Source: Chthoniobacteraceae bacterium
GTDB lineage: Bacteria; Verrucomicrobiota; Verrucomicrobiia; Chthoniobacterales; Chthoniobacteraceae
Direction of reading: 5' to 3'
NCBI GenBank assembly: GCA_947449735.1
Contig: CANFTB010000005.1
Span: 62,001-126,000, forward strand
DNA length: 64,000 nt
Position numbers and translations under genes: made by a program. Below, one piece after another: positions 37,850 to 47,226 of this stretch (its first letter is position 1; the number at the start of each line of letters is the position of its first letter). The notes below the pieces were generated by a model. That model saw only the letters and a program-made list of their open reading frames with translations. It had not been told where the DNA came from and ran no database searches.

Positions 37850-38614
37850 ATGCCCCCCTCTTTGCAAAAGCCGTTTCACGCAATCACTCGGCGGCGGGCG
37901 AATTGCTTGGGAGCGCTTGTTCTGGGGATCGCCACCGGCTCCCTAGGGGGGCAAACGCCGCCGCAACCGGAGGCTCCCCCGCGCATGGAGGAGACGAGCC
38001 CCGGCGTGTATCAACTCGGCAAAATGCGGCTCGATAAAAAGGCGCGCACCCTGTCGTTTCCGGCCGCGGTCAACATGGACGAGGGCGCGGTGGAATACCT
38101 GCTCGTCTCGCCGCATGGCTGCGCCCATGAGAGTCTCCTCACAACCGAGGTCCGGCCCAGCGACATCCACTTTGCCATGCTGCTTCTCGGAGCAAAGGGC
38201 GCACCCACCGCAAACAAGCCTGACAAACAGCCGCAGGCCGCTCCCCAGCTGGATTTCGAGTCCCTCAAAAACGCCCCGAAGCCTGAGGGAGATGGCATTC
38301 AAATCTCCGTCCGCTGGCAGCAGGAGGGTTCCCCAAAAACCACGCCAGTCGAGGACTGGCTTTTTCACCTGGAAACCGAAAAAGCCATGCCGCGCGGCCC
38401 CTGGATCTACTCCGGTTCGTACCTGAGCGGACAGACCTTCGCCGCGGAAGCGGAGGGCAATCTCGCGGCGGTCGTCCTGAATCCCGCGGCGCTCATCAAC
38501 AACCCCAGAACCGGCAATACCGACGACAGGGTCTGGCTTGTGCACAAGGATGCCGTCCCCAAAAAGGGCACGCCAGTGGAACTTACCCTGACCCTCTCCG
38601 CGCCGCGCCGCTGA
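37850..38614 (+). CDS. YdjY-domain secreted protein
   Basis: This encodes 254 residues with a twin-Arg-like basic start (ITRRRANCLGALVLGIATG) and likely export. The core at about 60-240 has the YdjY pattern: MRLDKKARTLSFPA, then VEYLLVSPHGCAHESLL, and a C-terminal LNPAALINNPRTGNTDD. The role of YdjY is unknown. It is often found next to ferredoxin-like or cytochrome proteins, and here it follows the giant cytochrome fusion by 46 bases and precedes a repeat protein by 19. The three rightward genes therefore look like one transcription unit. Confidence 0.8.
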   Translation: MPPSLQKPFHAITRRRANCLGALVLGIATGSLGGQTPPQPEAPPRMEETSPGVYQLGKMRLDKKARTLSFPAAVNMDEGAVEYLLVSPHGCAHESLLTTEVRPSDIHFAMLLLGAKGAPTANKPDKQPQAAPQLDFESLKNAPKPEGDGIQISVRWQQEGSPKTTPVEDWLFHLETEKAMPRGPWIYSGSYLSGQTFAAEAEGNLAAVVLNPAALINNPRTGNTDDRVWLVHKDAVPKKGTPVELTLTLSAPRR

Positions 38615-38633
38615 AGTCCCTTTCGCACCCCCG

Positions 38634-39776
38634 ATGAAATCCCCCGCCCTATTCGCCTGCCTCTTTCTTTGCACGACGCCGCTCATAGCAGCCCAACCGG
38701 CGCTGAGCGGTCCGGAGCATCTCTCTCTTCAAAACGAGGTGAACCTTGGGATCTCCCGGGGGCTGGCGTTCCTCAAATCCCAGCAAAAGCCCGAGGGTTT
38801 TTGGTCGAATGAAGAGCACCCCGCCCTGACCGCGCTCCCCTTGCTGGCGTTTCAAAGAAATCCCTTTCGAAAGGCGACGGAGCCGGACCAGGAATTTTTG
38901 CAACGCGGTTACCAGTTCATTCGCTCAAAGGCGCAACCCGACGGCGGCGTCTACGTCCACGGCCTCTCCAACTACAACACGTCCCTCGCCCTGATGGTGC
39001 TGCTGCACACCGGACTTCCCGCGGATGACGCGCTCGCCGCCAAGGCGCGGGACTTCATCGTGCGCCAGCAGGCGGGCGGAATGGCAAACCCGGCCCTCGA
39101 CGGAGGCATCGGCTACGGGCCCACCGGGGTTAGTCCGAAGCGCCAGCACCCCGACCTCGACAACACGCTTGTGGCGCTGGAGGCGCTGCGCTTTTACGAG
39201 AGCGCCCGCCCGAATGCGGAGGGCACCGCAAAAGACGGGCTGAACTGGGAAGCCGCGATCGGCTTCCTCAGCCGCACGCAAAACCTGCCCGCCACAAATC
39301 CCAACGGTAGCTCCGCCGAGGCCGACAAGGGCGGCTTTGTGTACTACCCGGGATTCAGCAATGCGGACCCTGCGGACGGACCGCGCGCGCTGCGCAGCTA
39401 TGGCAGCATGACGTACGCGGGGTTGCTGAGCTTTGTGTATGCGGACCTCAAAAAAGACGATCCGCGGGTGGTGGCGGCGGTGGAATGGCTGTCCAAAAAC
39501 TACTCGCTTGAGGAAAACCCGGGCCTCGGACAGGCCGGCCTTTACTATTACTATCATCTCATGGGCAAAGGACTGAGCGCAGCGGGCGTCGCGGAACTGC
39601 CACTAGCGAACGGCAAGGCTACGGCGTGGGCTCCGGCGCTGGCCCGGAAAATCCTCAACCTGCAGAAAGGCGACGGCTCGTGGGCCAACGACACGGGACG
39701 ATGGATGGAGAAAGACCCGGTCTTGGTGACGAGCTACTGCGTGCTGACGCTGGAGCAGCTCAGTGGAAAGGATTGA
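38634..39776 (+). CDS. Secreted prenyltransferase/squalene-oxidase repeat protein
   Basis: This encodes 380 residues with a signal peptide (MKSPALFACLFLCTTPLIAA). It has alpha/alpha-barrel repeats of the terpenoid cyclase/prenyltransferase type: GLAFLKSQQKPEGFW near residue 43, YQFIRSKAQPDGGVY, GYGPTGVSPKRQHPDLDNT, and a final ILNLQKGDGSWAND. Exported members of this fold in PVC bacteria are not cyclases; the hallmark DxDD acid motif is not evident. It is the third gene of the rightward unit starting at 33307. Function unknown, probably binding a hydrophobic or polysaccharide partner. Confidence 0.85.
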   Translation: MKSPALFACLFLCTTPLIAAQPALSGPEHLSLQNEVNLGISRGLAFLKSQQKPEGFWSNEEHPALTALPLLAFQRNPFRKATEPDQEFLQRGYQFIRSKAQPDGGVYVHGLSNYNTSLALMVLLHTGLPADDALAAKARDFIVRQQAGGMANPALDGGIGYGPTGVSPKRQHPDLDNTLVALEALRFYESARPNAEGTAKDGLNWEAAIGFLSRTQNLPATNPNGSSAEADKGGFVYYPGFSNADPADGPRALRSYGSMTYAGLLSFVYADLKKDDPRVVAAVEWLSKNYSLEENPGLGQAGLYYYYHLMGKGLSAAGVAELPLANGKATAWAPALARKILNLQKGDGSWANDTGRWMEKDPVLVTSYCVLTLEQLSGKD

Positions 39777-39861
39777 TGACGCTAACACCGCTGGCATCCC
39801 ACGCGTGAATGAGATCTTCTGCCAGGCGTGCACGGGCGTTCGGATCCATCCGCCCGAATTT

Positions 39862-41997
39862 CTATGGCGTTGGGCTCTTTCTCAAAACGATCCGGGGCGC
39901 CACCCACGTCGTCCAGTCGTAACCGGGATCCTTCAGCGCATCCACAATCCAACAGATCGTCACCTTCTGTCCTCGCCAGGCGTTCAGCGAAATCTCGGCA
40001 GGCACCTTTTCCACGGCCTTCAGACTCCTGACAAACACCTCCGCTCCGTTCACTTCGACAGCGAAAGCGGCTCCGGTGCTCTTTTCATGATTCAGCAGCG
40101 CCTCAAACAAAAGCACACAGTCCCCTTCCTTTTCGGAGGGAAGTTCCATCTCAAAAAGAAGACGTCCCGGGCCTTTTGGCGTTGGATGTTGCAACAACCC
40201 GGGCCGCTGAATTTCGTCCTCAGGACCGACCAGCTTTCGAGCGACATTCTGCACATTCTCTTTCAACGCTGATTCCCGCTTCTGCACAAAATCGTAAACA
40301 ACCTTGTCGGATTCGAGAAAAGGCGTCCGGGGAGGCTCGAACTCTGACGAAATCAGATTGTTCCAATCCGTGCGCCCCACAATGGGCAGGGCAAAAGCAA
40401 ATACCGCGTCTTCCTGCGCCGTTCCGGCGCTTTGAAAGACACTCCAAATCGCACGCTTTTTACCGATGCCATTCACGTTGGGAGTGCCGTCATGAGCGCG
40501 CAGACCAAGGTGCAGGCCGCCTTCGTGAGGATGATCCACGTGCCTGTGGTAAAGGAACGATTCAATCGCGGGGAGGGCCTGAACCTTTTTCCACGCAAAT
40601 GCAAATGCCCCCGCCTGCAGCATTTCCCCCGCCTCATCGTCGGCACAATGAAACCCCTGTTCCGTGAGTGCGATAGACCGCACCTTTCCTTCGAACAAAA
40701 ACTGGGACTGTCCCAAAAACGCGGGGAGTACTTCCAGATTGTGAAACGTAATCCGCGGCGCATCAAACCGAAGAGGCGCAGAGCGGTCATTCCAGAACTC
40801 GGCTTTAAACAAGTTTTGCGGGTAAGGATGAAACGCCAGCCCCCACGGGAAATTACCGCCCTCCGTCGAAATCCTTTGGATTCCAGAGATTGCCTCCAGT
40901 CCCGAGAAGCCCTTCGTAGGATCTTCAGAGGCCGACATCAGCCAGTGGTGCTCCAGCGAAACGTAGATACTAAAATGCTCGTGCAGCGAACGCGTCGCCA
41001 AATCGGCGATTCTCAGCGCCGCCGCATACTCGCGGATGACGACCTTCGCATCCACATTCCCGAGGTGGTACCAGGACCAGTGACTCTGCATTTCATTTCC
41101 AATCACCAGCCCACTTAGCAGACCGAATGCTGCGTCCTCCCGAGTGTAGCGTTCCACCAACCAGTGAATAATCGCCCGGTAATAAAAGACCCCTTCTTCG
41201 GTTGCAGTGTTGAAAGCCGAAGGACCGATCGGCACCCGGGCAGGATCGGTTAGAGGGTGTACCAATGGCGACGAAGCGGGCGTATTGGCGCGAACGTTAT
41301 TCAGTAGGATTCCCGTAACGCGCTGTCCGTTGTGATGGGCGGCTTTTAAATGCCTGTCCAAAAGCGCCACCACCGCGGGATTCAGTCCAACGGTGCGCCC
41401 TTCATAAGTGAAATGCGCTTTGGGATCGGAGCTTCGAACATCCAACAAGCCACCAATGTCGATGTTCTCATTCACCTGAGCACACCCAAGCGCGACTCCA
41501 TCAGCGTCATCCAACAGGCACGTAATCCCCTTTTTTGAAGCGCCGGCTCCCAGTGTACCCTTTCCGCGCGGCAACGCACTGAAGTCTGTCACGTATTGCG
41601 GGGCACCGAGTGGCTCCTTTCCGTCCGCCGAACACAGACGGTATTTTGCGAAAAGTCGGTCACGCCCGCCTTCAAAGCGCGAAGTCGTTGCGCCTAGTTG
41701 CGAAGCTTCCCCCCGCCATACCACGCTGGATTCTGAAGAAGCAGCTTCCGCAGAATCAGCAGTGAGTTGGTTTGTGGCAAGTGGAAGACGCGCGATGGAT
41801 ATAGTCCCGTGAACCCCGGCATCCCAGCGGAACTGAATTTCATCCGCCGTCACTGCCACACGCAATCCGGCCGATGCCGCGAGAAGATCGGTGCCTGGTC
41901 TCACTCCAAAGAGAAGACAAAGCCCGATGAAAACGGCTCTGAGGAGCAACAGAAATTGGATTCGGTTAAAATCCCGGTAGGGAGGAGGCATTGTCAT
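39862..41997 (-). CDS. Exported DUF5722-like protein, probable TIM-barrel glycoside-hydrolase relative
   Basis: This encodes 711 residues with a hydrophobic export signal at about 11-40. An N-terminal beta-rich domain (about 45-150) precedes a central domain with the DUF5722-like pattern: KGITCLLDDADGVALGCAQVNENIDIG, then GRTVGLNPAVVALLDRH, and LVIGNEMQSHWSWYHLG, where Asn-Glu recalls the acid/base NE of clan A glycosidases. The C-terminal 120 residues have beta-sandwich character. I recognise the family only approximately. It stands alone on the minus strand, divergent from nothing close by, and its end faces the prenyltransferase-like gene. Confidence 0.6.
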   Translation of the reverse strand: MTMPPPYRDFNRIQFLLLLRAVFIGLCLLFGVRPGTDLLAASAGLRVAVTADEIQFRWDAGVHGTISIARLPLATNQLTADSAEAASSESSVVWRGEASQLGATTSRFEGGRDRLFAKYRLCSADGKEPLGAPQYVTDFSALPRGKGTLGAGASKKGITCLLDDADGVALGCAQVNENIDIGGLLDVRSSDPKAHFTYEGRTVGLNPAVVALLDRHLKAAHHNGQRVTGILLNNVRANTPASSPLVHPLTDPARVPIGPSAFNTATEEGVFYYRAIIHWLVERYTREDAAFGLLSGLVIGNEMQSHWSWYHLGNVDAKVVIREYAAALRIADLATRSLHEHFSIYVSLEHHWLMSASEDPTKGFSGLEAISGIQRISTEGGNFPWGLAFHPYPQNLFKAEFWNDRSAPLRFDAPRITFHNLEVLPAFLGQSQFLFEGKVRSIALTEQGFHCADDEAGEMLQAGAFAFAWKKVQALPAIESFLYHRHVDHPHEGGLHLGLRAHDGTPNVNGIGKKRAIWSVFQSAGTAQEDAVFAFALPIVGRTDWNNLISSEFEPPRTPFLESDKVVYDFVQKRESALKENVQNVARKLVGPEDEIQRPGLLQHPTPKGPGRLLFEMELPSEKEGDCVLLFEALLNHEKSTGAAFAVEVNGAEVFVRSLKAVEKVPAEISLNAWRGQKVTICWIVDALKDPGYDWTTWVAPRIVLRKSPTP

Positions 41998-42157
41998 CTT
42001 TTACGCTTTCGTCATTTACAGCACGCAAATCCCGCCTCTCAAAGCCGCAGCGCTGGACATTTTGAAAATCCAACACCCACCGCCCTTGCGTTGATTTGGA
42101 TCCACTCGGGAACTGCAATCAAAACAGTAGCATCGGGCAAACACCCCCGGTACGTCT

Positions 42158-45100
42158 TTATTTTTTCGGCAAAGGAACCTGGGATGTGGTGCGCAGGTAC
42201 GAGATCAAGTCGCGCACCTCTTCGTCGGGCAGCGTTTTGAGCAAACCTTCCGGCATCATGGAAATCGGCAGCTTCTCGCGAGATTGAATCTCCGATTTCG
42301 CGATGACCGTGTCCTGGCCGATCACACGCAGAGTCACTTGTTGCGCGTCTTCCGCCGCAACAATTCCAGAGACCGTGCGCCCGTCGCGAGTCGTCACCAC
42401 AACAAGGTGATAGGCCTCCTGCATGATTTCACTCGGGTTGATAATTTCCGTGAGGATGTAATCGAGGTTCGCGCGATTTGATCCCGTAAGATCCGGGCCC
42501 ACATTTCCACCGGAGCCGTAAAGCATGTGGCACAGCGTGCACGAACGCTCAAACACCGCGCGTCCCCGGGAAACATCGGCTTTCGCCAGATAAGCATCGG
42601 TCAACAACGCTTTGTACTTCGCGGTGTCGGCTTCCTTGTCGCTGGCGAGCTGAGTAATCGGCCCCCAAAACTCTACAAACGAGGGTCCAATGACACGGTA
42701 GAGCTGACGCGCGGCAAAAGCGCTCACATCAGTCTTTGGAATCCGGTTGTCTTTTATGGAATCAACCAGTGCCTGCGCAGTGCTCCGGCGCCCGGAGAGC
42801 GTAAGGACCACCTCCGCCTTTTGAGCAGTCGACATCGAGGCGTAGCGCCCGAGGAGTTGTTGCCCCACTTTGGGATCATCAAACGCGGCAAGCGCCCGAA
42901 TCGCGTCCACGCGAAGCGCCTCTTCGTCCAAGAGCGACAAGACAACTGGCAGCGCCGGAGCGTGTGTCGCGCCGGCGAACGACTGTAGAATTTCGCGCCG
43001 CTGAGGAACCGGCGCTGCCTTGTTCTGAAGCACCGCAAGCTGCGCTCCCACGGCATTGGCGTCCCCAAAGAGCTGGCCGATCTGCGCCACAAGCTCGCGC
43101 AATTTCGGATCATTCGTCGCAGCAAGTGCCGCGGTGGTAGTCTCCCAGTTTTTGGGAGCTTTCACCTCACGTTTATCAAGCGATTTCAATCCATCGCGCA
43201 GACCTTCCGCAAGCAGGAGCCTGGTGTTAAGATCGGCAGCTTTCGTGAGCGCATCGGCAACCGCCTCGGACTCCTTGGCAACACTTGCGCGGCGGGAGAC
43301 AAATTTCGTGAGCACTGGAATCCGACTGCCAGCCCCCAAGGCAAGAGCGCGGGGAGCGTCTTTCTCAACCAGGGGCTCAATGCCGAACCACAGCATCTTG
43401 GGCAGATTGTGATCCGCGTCGTCTTCCGAATGTGAGACGAGCCTTTGGGCAATCGGCCAGCGCTCAGCCAGCGGCATCCGCTGAAGGGCCGCTGCAACAT
43501 AAAGCCGCACAATCGGGGAGGGATCCTTTTCTGCGAGGAGCGCGAGTTTGTCCAAAGCAGCGCGGCTGTAGGAACGGTCTTCCCCAAGCAGTTGGATCGC
43601 CCAGCCGCGGACATAGGGCTCAGCGTGAGCGAGGAGCGGCAGCAGGCGGTCCTCGGGCAGATTTTTGGTCACGTGCAGCGCCCACAGCGCACGGAGTTGG
43701 TGTGCGGCGGTCTTGGATTGAGCAAACAAATCCCAAAGCCGGGTAGGTACTGATGCATCGAGGCGCCCCTCTGCAGCCCGTTGCTGGAGGAGAACGCGGG
43801 CCCTGCGGCTATACCAGTCGTTGGCGTTCGTCAGTAAACTCACGAGCTCGACGTCCTTCTTCGCGTTGAGGTCAAGATTGGCGGTGCCGGGAAGCCCGTT
43901 CGGCGCAAGGCGGTAGATCCGACCGGTCTCCTTGTCGTGGATGGCGTTTCCGCAAATCTCGGTGTCGTGCCAATCGAGAGTATAGACCGCTCCATCCGGT
44001 CCGATCTCGGTACTGAAACCCACCCAGGCATTGTCGTTTGCAAGCAGGGTCTCGTCTCCGTGGTGGCCCACAAAGCCGGAGCCTTTTGGTTCCAGAATAT
44101 CGGTCAGCACCGCGTGCTCGTGCAGATTCGCCATGAATATCCGGTTGTGGTATTCCTTGGGAAACGCGTCAGCGAGATAGACGCGGGCTCCTCCGTGGGC
44201 TGAGCGGTGCCGGTGGTCCGCGATGGTTTTGATATCATCGAAGACGTATGGGTTGACGTGTTTGCCCCCCTGTCGGTGGTAAATGCCGCCGGGAATCACA
44301 TGCCAAAGGTGCGGAATCACGCAGGCGGTGATAAACATCTGGCCGTGGTCATCAAAATCGAGGCCCCAAGGATTGCTGAAACCGTGCGCGACCACTTCAA
44401 AACGATCCTTCGTCGGATGATAACGCCACACTCCGCCGTCGATGAATTGGCCGTCTTTCACTGCAATGTCGGTCGGGAACGCCTCCCCCTTGCGCAGAAT
44501 CGTCCCGCCGTTCACAGGCTTGCCGACCGTCGAAGGCGTCGCAAATCCCTGGCAGCCGTAAAGCCAGCCATCCGGTCCCCAGGAGAAGCTGTTAAAGACC
44601 TCGTGCCGGTCCCGGATGCCCCAGCCCGTGAGGCGCACTTCGATATTCCCGTCAGGCTTGTCATCGTGATTTTTATCGGGAACAAACAGCAGGTTCGGCG
44701 GGGCGCCGAGCCACAGCCCGTCAAATCCAATCGCAATCGCCGAGGGAAAGGGAATCCCTTCCATGAAAACCGTGCGCTTGTCGAATTTCCCGTCACCGTC
44801 CGTATCTTCGAGGATGAGGATCCGACTGTTTCCGTCCGCGGAAAAGCCAGTGCTGCGCGTCTCGTAATCCCGATTTTCAGCGACCCAGAGACGGCCGCGG
44901 TCATCCCAGCAGAACGCCATGGGTTGGGTGATCATGGGTTCGACAGCCGCAAGTTTCGCCTCCAACCCGGCGGGAACCGTCATCTTTGCGACTGCCTGTT
45001 CGCCGGTGAGGAAAGTGGCGGCCTTGCCACTTTTCCGGGCGAGCACCATGTTTTCGACGAGGATCATTTTCTGGCTAAACTTCTCCCATGTCTGGTTCAG

Positions 45101-45958
45101 CACCTCCTGATCCAGTTTGCCGGTGTAGACGACGAACTGATGTCGAACCGTTTCCGATTTGCCCTTTCCAATCGTCCAGTCGCCGCTGATGGCCCGGCAA
45201 GGTCCGACGCCCATCTGCCCATCCACGCGCCAGGCCTGTGGATATCCGGCGTTCGTCGGATGATCAAAAATCGCGATGTGAGCCTGGTCTTCGCGTCCCT
45301 CGACCTTGAGTCCAAGATCGACCCAGAAGGCGTTCTTTGTGTTCGCCAGATCATTGCGGAGGCGGTCGTTATTCACCACGGCACCGTCCATGCCCGGCTT
45401 CCATGGCATGCGCAGAAACAGACCGCCGTACGGCTCTTTCGCCATGGTCAGGTCCGCTAGACCCACGCCCTTCCATTCCAGATCCAGGATGTAACGGTCA
45501 CCCGAATCGCGCATCGTCCACGTCTGGGTCTCGGCCATCACCGGGTTCCCCTGGGCATCGAGAAGGTGGTAAACCGTGCTCCACTTAACTGATTCGCCTT
45601 CAGGAACGAGCGGCGCGCTGGATACCTTGCGCCAAAAGCCTGCACCTGGATTGTGAAAGTAATCCCGCCCATTCACCTGCTTGAGGCCCCAGTAGAGCCC
45701 GGTCTGATGCTTGTGATGAGCCGGACTGAACTCCGTCAGCACCCCCTTCCCATCGGGCGAGACAATCGGGTGGAGAAACGGCCGGAAATCAGGCCGTGCG
45801 TTTTGGGTCAGGATCGGTTCCGCGACATTTTGCCGAAAGACAGAGATGGTGTTGGCGGCCTCATCCTGCCGCAAAGCAAGTGGCGCGGCCTCTGCCCGAA
45901 CAGAGAAGGAGGCAACCACTGCCACAAAAAGGACGGGAAACTGTAAAAGGGATCTCAT
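42158..45958 (-). CDS. Giant exported PmoA-like-propeller-HEAT-cytochrome c fusion (PVC-type haem protein)
   Basis: From ATG at 45956-45958 it encodes 1266 residues with a signal peptide (MRSLLQFPVLFVAVVASFSV). Residues about 25-300 match the PmoA-like/DUF6807 domain (FRPFLHPIVSPDGKGVLTEF, HKHQTGLYWGLKQVNG). A PVC-type beta-propeller follows (about 330-760, AFCWDDRGRLWVAENRDYE, DTDGDGKFDKR), then HEAT repeats (about 780-1110), and a cytochrome c with CTLCH near residue 1140 and a late Met in SMMPEGL. It shares the propeller-HEAT-haem chassis with the 33307-37803 protein but carries a different N-terminal module. The open frame runs on to 46234, but the extra 92 residues lack a signal, so I chose the internal Met. 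Confidence 0.9.
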   Translation of the reverse strand: MRSLLQFPVLFVAVVASFSVRAEAAPLALRQDEAANTISVFRQNVAEPILTQNARPDFRPFLHPIVSPDGKGVLTEFSPAHHKHQTGLYWGLKQVNGRDYFHNPGAGFWRKVSSAPLVPEGESVKWSTVYHLLDAQGNPVMAETQTWTMRDSGDRYILDLEWKGVGLADLTMAKEPYGGLFLRMPWKPGMDGAVVNNDRLRNDLANTKNAFWVDLGLKVEGREDQAHIAIFDHPTNAGYPQAWRVDGQMGVGPCRAISGDWTIGKGKSETVRHQFVVYTGKLDQEVLNQTWEKFSQKMILVENMVLARKSGKAATFLTGEQAVAKMTVPAGLEAKLAAVEPMITQPMAFCWDDRGRLWVAENRDYETRSTGFSADGNSRILILEDTDGDGKFDKRTVFMEGIPFPSAIAIGFDGLWLGAPPNLLFVPDKNHDDKPDGNIEVRLTGWGIRDRHEVFNSFSWGPDGWLYGCQGFATPSTVGKPVNGGTILRKGEAFPTDIAVKDGQFIDGGVWRYHPTKDRFEVVAHGFSNPWGLDFDDHGQMFITACVIPHLWHVIPGGIYHRQGGKHVNPYVFDDIKTIADHRHRSAHGGARVYLADAFPKEYHNRIFMANLHEHAVLTDILEPKGSGFVGHHGDETLLANDNAWVGFSTEIGPDGAVYTLDWHDTEICGNAIHDKETGRIYRLAPNGLPGTANLDLNAKKDVELVSLLTNANDWYSRRARVLLQQRAAEGRLDASVPTRLWDLFAQSKTAAHQLRALWALHVTKNLPEDRLLPLLAHAEPYVRGWAIQLLGEDRSYSRAALDKLALLAEKDPSPIVRLYVAAALQRMPLAERWPIAQRLVSHSEDDADHNLPKMLWFGIEPLVEKDAPRALALGAGSRIPVLTKFVSRRASVAKESEAVADALTKAADLNTRLLLAEGLRDGLKSLDKREVKAPKNWETTTAALAATNDPKLRELVAQIGQLFGDANAVGAQLAVLQNKAAPVPQRREILQSFAGATHAPALPVVLSLLDEEALRVDAIRALAAFDDPKVGQQLLGRYASMSTAQKAEVVLTLSGRRSTAQALVDSIKDNRIPKTDVSAFAARQLYRVIGPSFVEFWGPITQLASDKEADTAKYKALLTDAYLAKADVSRGRAVFERSCTLCHMLYGSGGNVGPDLTGSNRANLDYILTEIINPSEIMQEAYHLVVVTTRDGRTVSGIVAAEDAQQVTLRVIGQDTVIAKSEIQSREKLPISMMPEGLLKTLPDEEVRDLISYLRTTSQVPLPKK

Positions 45959-46329
45959 AGGAGGGGCGCAAACTGGGATGAACGGCGGTCGGCGAAGAGT
46001 CCGAGCGGACGTCGCAGAAGATACGGACAGCATGACTGTTTCGCAAAGGACATCGTTTGTGATGAATCGGACATTCTTGAAGAGTTCGTTTTTGATCCCG
46101 ACCTCAATCACGCCTGTCGCGCGCCTCTGGAATCGATTCACAGAAATTCTGCGATCCCTTCCCCGACCAACCCGACACTTTCGGTAGTACAAACCGAGAC
46201 ACGCTTGCCACCGCTCGACAAGAACAGACGCCAAGGGACATTGCCCAACTGAGTAGGCTGCGCTAGAGCCTTGGGTCCACGCGCGGGCGAATCAACCCCG
46301 CCGCTAAAGCCAAACACAACCCATCCCGA
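45959..46329. promoter_or_regulatory. 371-base divergent intergenic region
   Basis: This separates the leftward PmoA-cytochrome gene from a rightward DUF1080 gene, so it should hold both promoters. I see no convincing operator or hairpin. The minus-strand frame is open to 46234, but that is probably chance in GC-rich DNA. Confidence 0.4.
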
Positions 46330-47136
46330 ATGAATTCCCCCCTTACTTTGATCCGAAGCACTCCCTTGCTCCTATCGACCCTCGCACTCGCGGGCTCCTT
46401 CCTTGCCTCCGACAGCATCGCAGACGTGGGCGTCGGCGCCCCCCCGATTCCCGGAGCCGAGGTCCTCATCGACGGTTCCCGCAGCACGCTGGACGAAAAA
46501 TGGACCTACTGGGAGGGGCCGCGCTTCGGATCCTCGCTTCCCATGAAGTGGAAGCTCGTGCAAGACCCGGTCGACAGCGGCACCGTCCTGCAAACGGATG
46601 ATCCCGCCGTGGGCCTCGGAAAATACGGCGTTGCGGACCTCGTCACCAAAAAGGAGTACCGCGATTTCAGGCTTCACATCGAATTCCTGGTGATGAATCC
46701 CGAAGGAAACAGCGGCGTGTATCTGCAAAACCGCTACGAAATTCAAATCCAGGACGGGGACGCCACAAGCCATGGCATGGGGGCGGTCATCAATGAAACG
46801 CCGTCGCCGTACTTTTTGTACAAGGGAATCCGCCAGTGGAACTCCTACGACATCATGTTTCGCGCCGCTCGGTTCAAGGACGGCCAGCGGGTCGAAAAAG
46901 CGCGCGTCACGATGTACTTCAACGGAGTCAAAATCCACGCGAACCAGGAAATCAACCAAGTCTGGGGCGGGGCCAATTCCGGGATCGACGGCGGCAACGA
47001 CGGTGGCAAAGGCATCACCGACACGCCGGGCGGGCTCAAACTCCAGTGCGAAGGCCATGACGTGCGCTACCGCAACACATGGATCAAAGAGATGAACCTC
47101 GACAAGACCCAGACCAGTTTCTCACGGCAGAACTAA
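46330..47136 (+). CDS. Secreted DUF1080 / 3-keto-disaccharide hydrolase-like protein
   Basis: This encodes 268 residues. A signal peptide (about 1-32) is followed by one DUF1080 domain: the opening is VLIDGSRSTLDEKW, then WKLVQDPVDSGTVLQTDD, DFRLHIEFLVMNPEGNSGVYLQ and RYEIQIQDG, and it closes with GGLKLQCEGHDVRYRNTWI. The fold is concanavalin-like. Characterised relatives cleave 3-keto-glycosides, so this may act after a periplasmic sugar dehydrogenase. It resembles the first domain of the 33307-37803 fusion, but is a free-standing copy. The following hydrolase begins 90 bases downstream on the same strand. Confidence 0.88.
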   Translation: MNSPLTLIRSTPLLLSTLALAGSFLASDSIADVGVGAPPIPGAEVLIDGSRSTLDEKWTYWEGPRFGSSLPMKWKLVQDPVDSGTVLQTDDPAVGLGKYGVADLVTKKEYRDFRLHIEFLVMNPEGNSGVYLQNRYEIQIQDGDATSHGMGAVINETPSPYFLYKGIRQWNSYDIMFRAARFKDGQRVEKARVTMYFNGVKIHANQEINQVWGGANSGIDGGNDGGKGITDTPGGLKLQCEGHDVRYRNTWIKEMNLDKTQTSFSRQN

Positions 47137-47226
47137 GACTCCGGCCGCCCCACAAGTCTTACAGGGGCGGAGTTGCAGCGTCCCGGTTGAAACCCCGCCG
47201 TTCACCTCACAAGCCTACTCCAGAAC

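Noticed and set aside
45959-46234. A 92-residue N-terminal extension of the PmoA-cytochrome protein
   Set aside because: The extension is basic and low in hydrophobic content and would hide a clear signal peptide at the internal Met.
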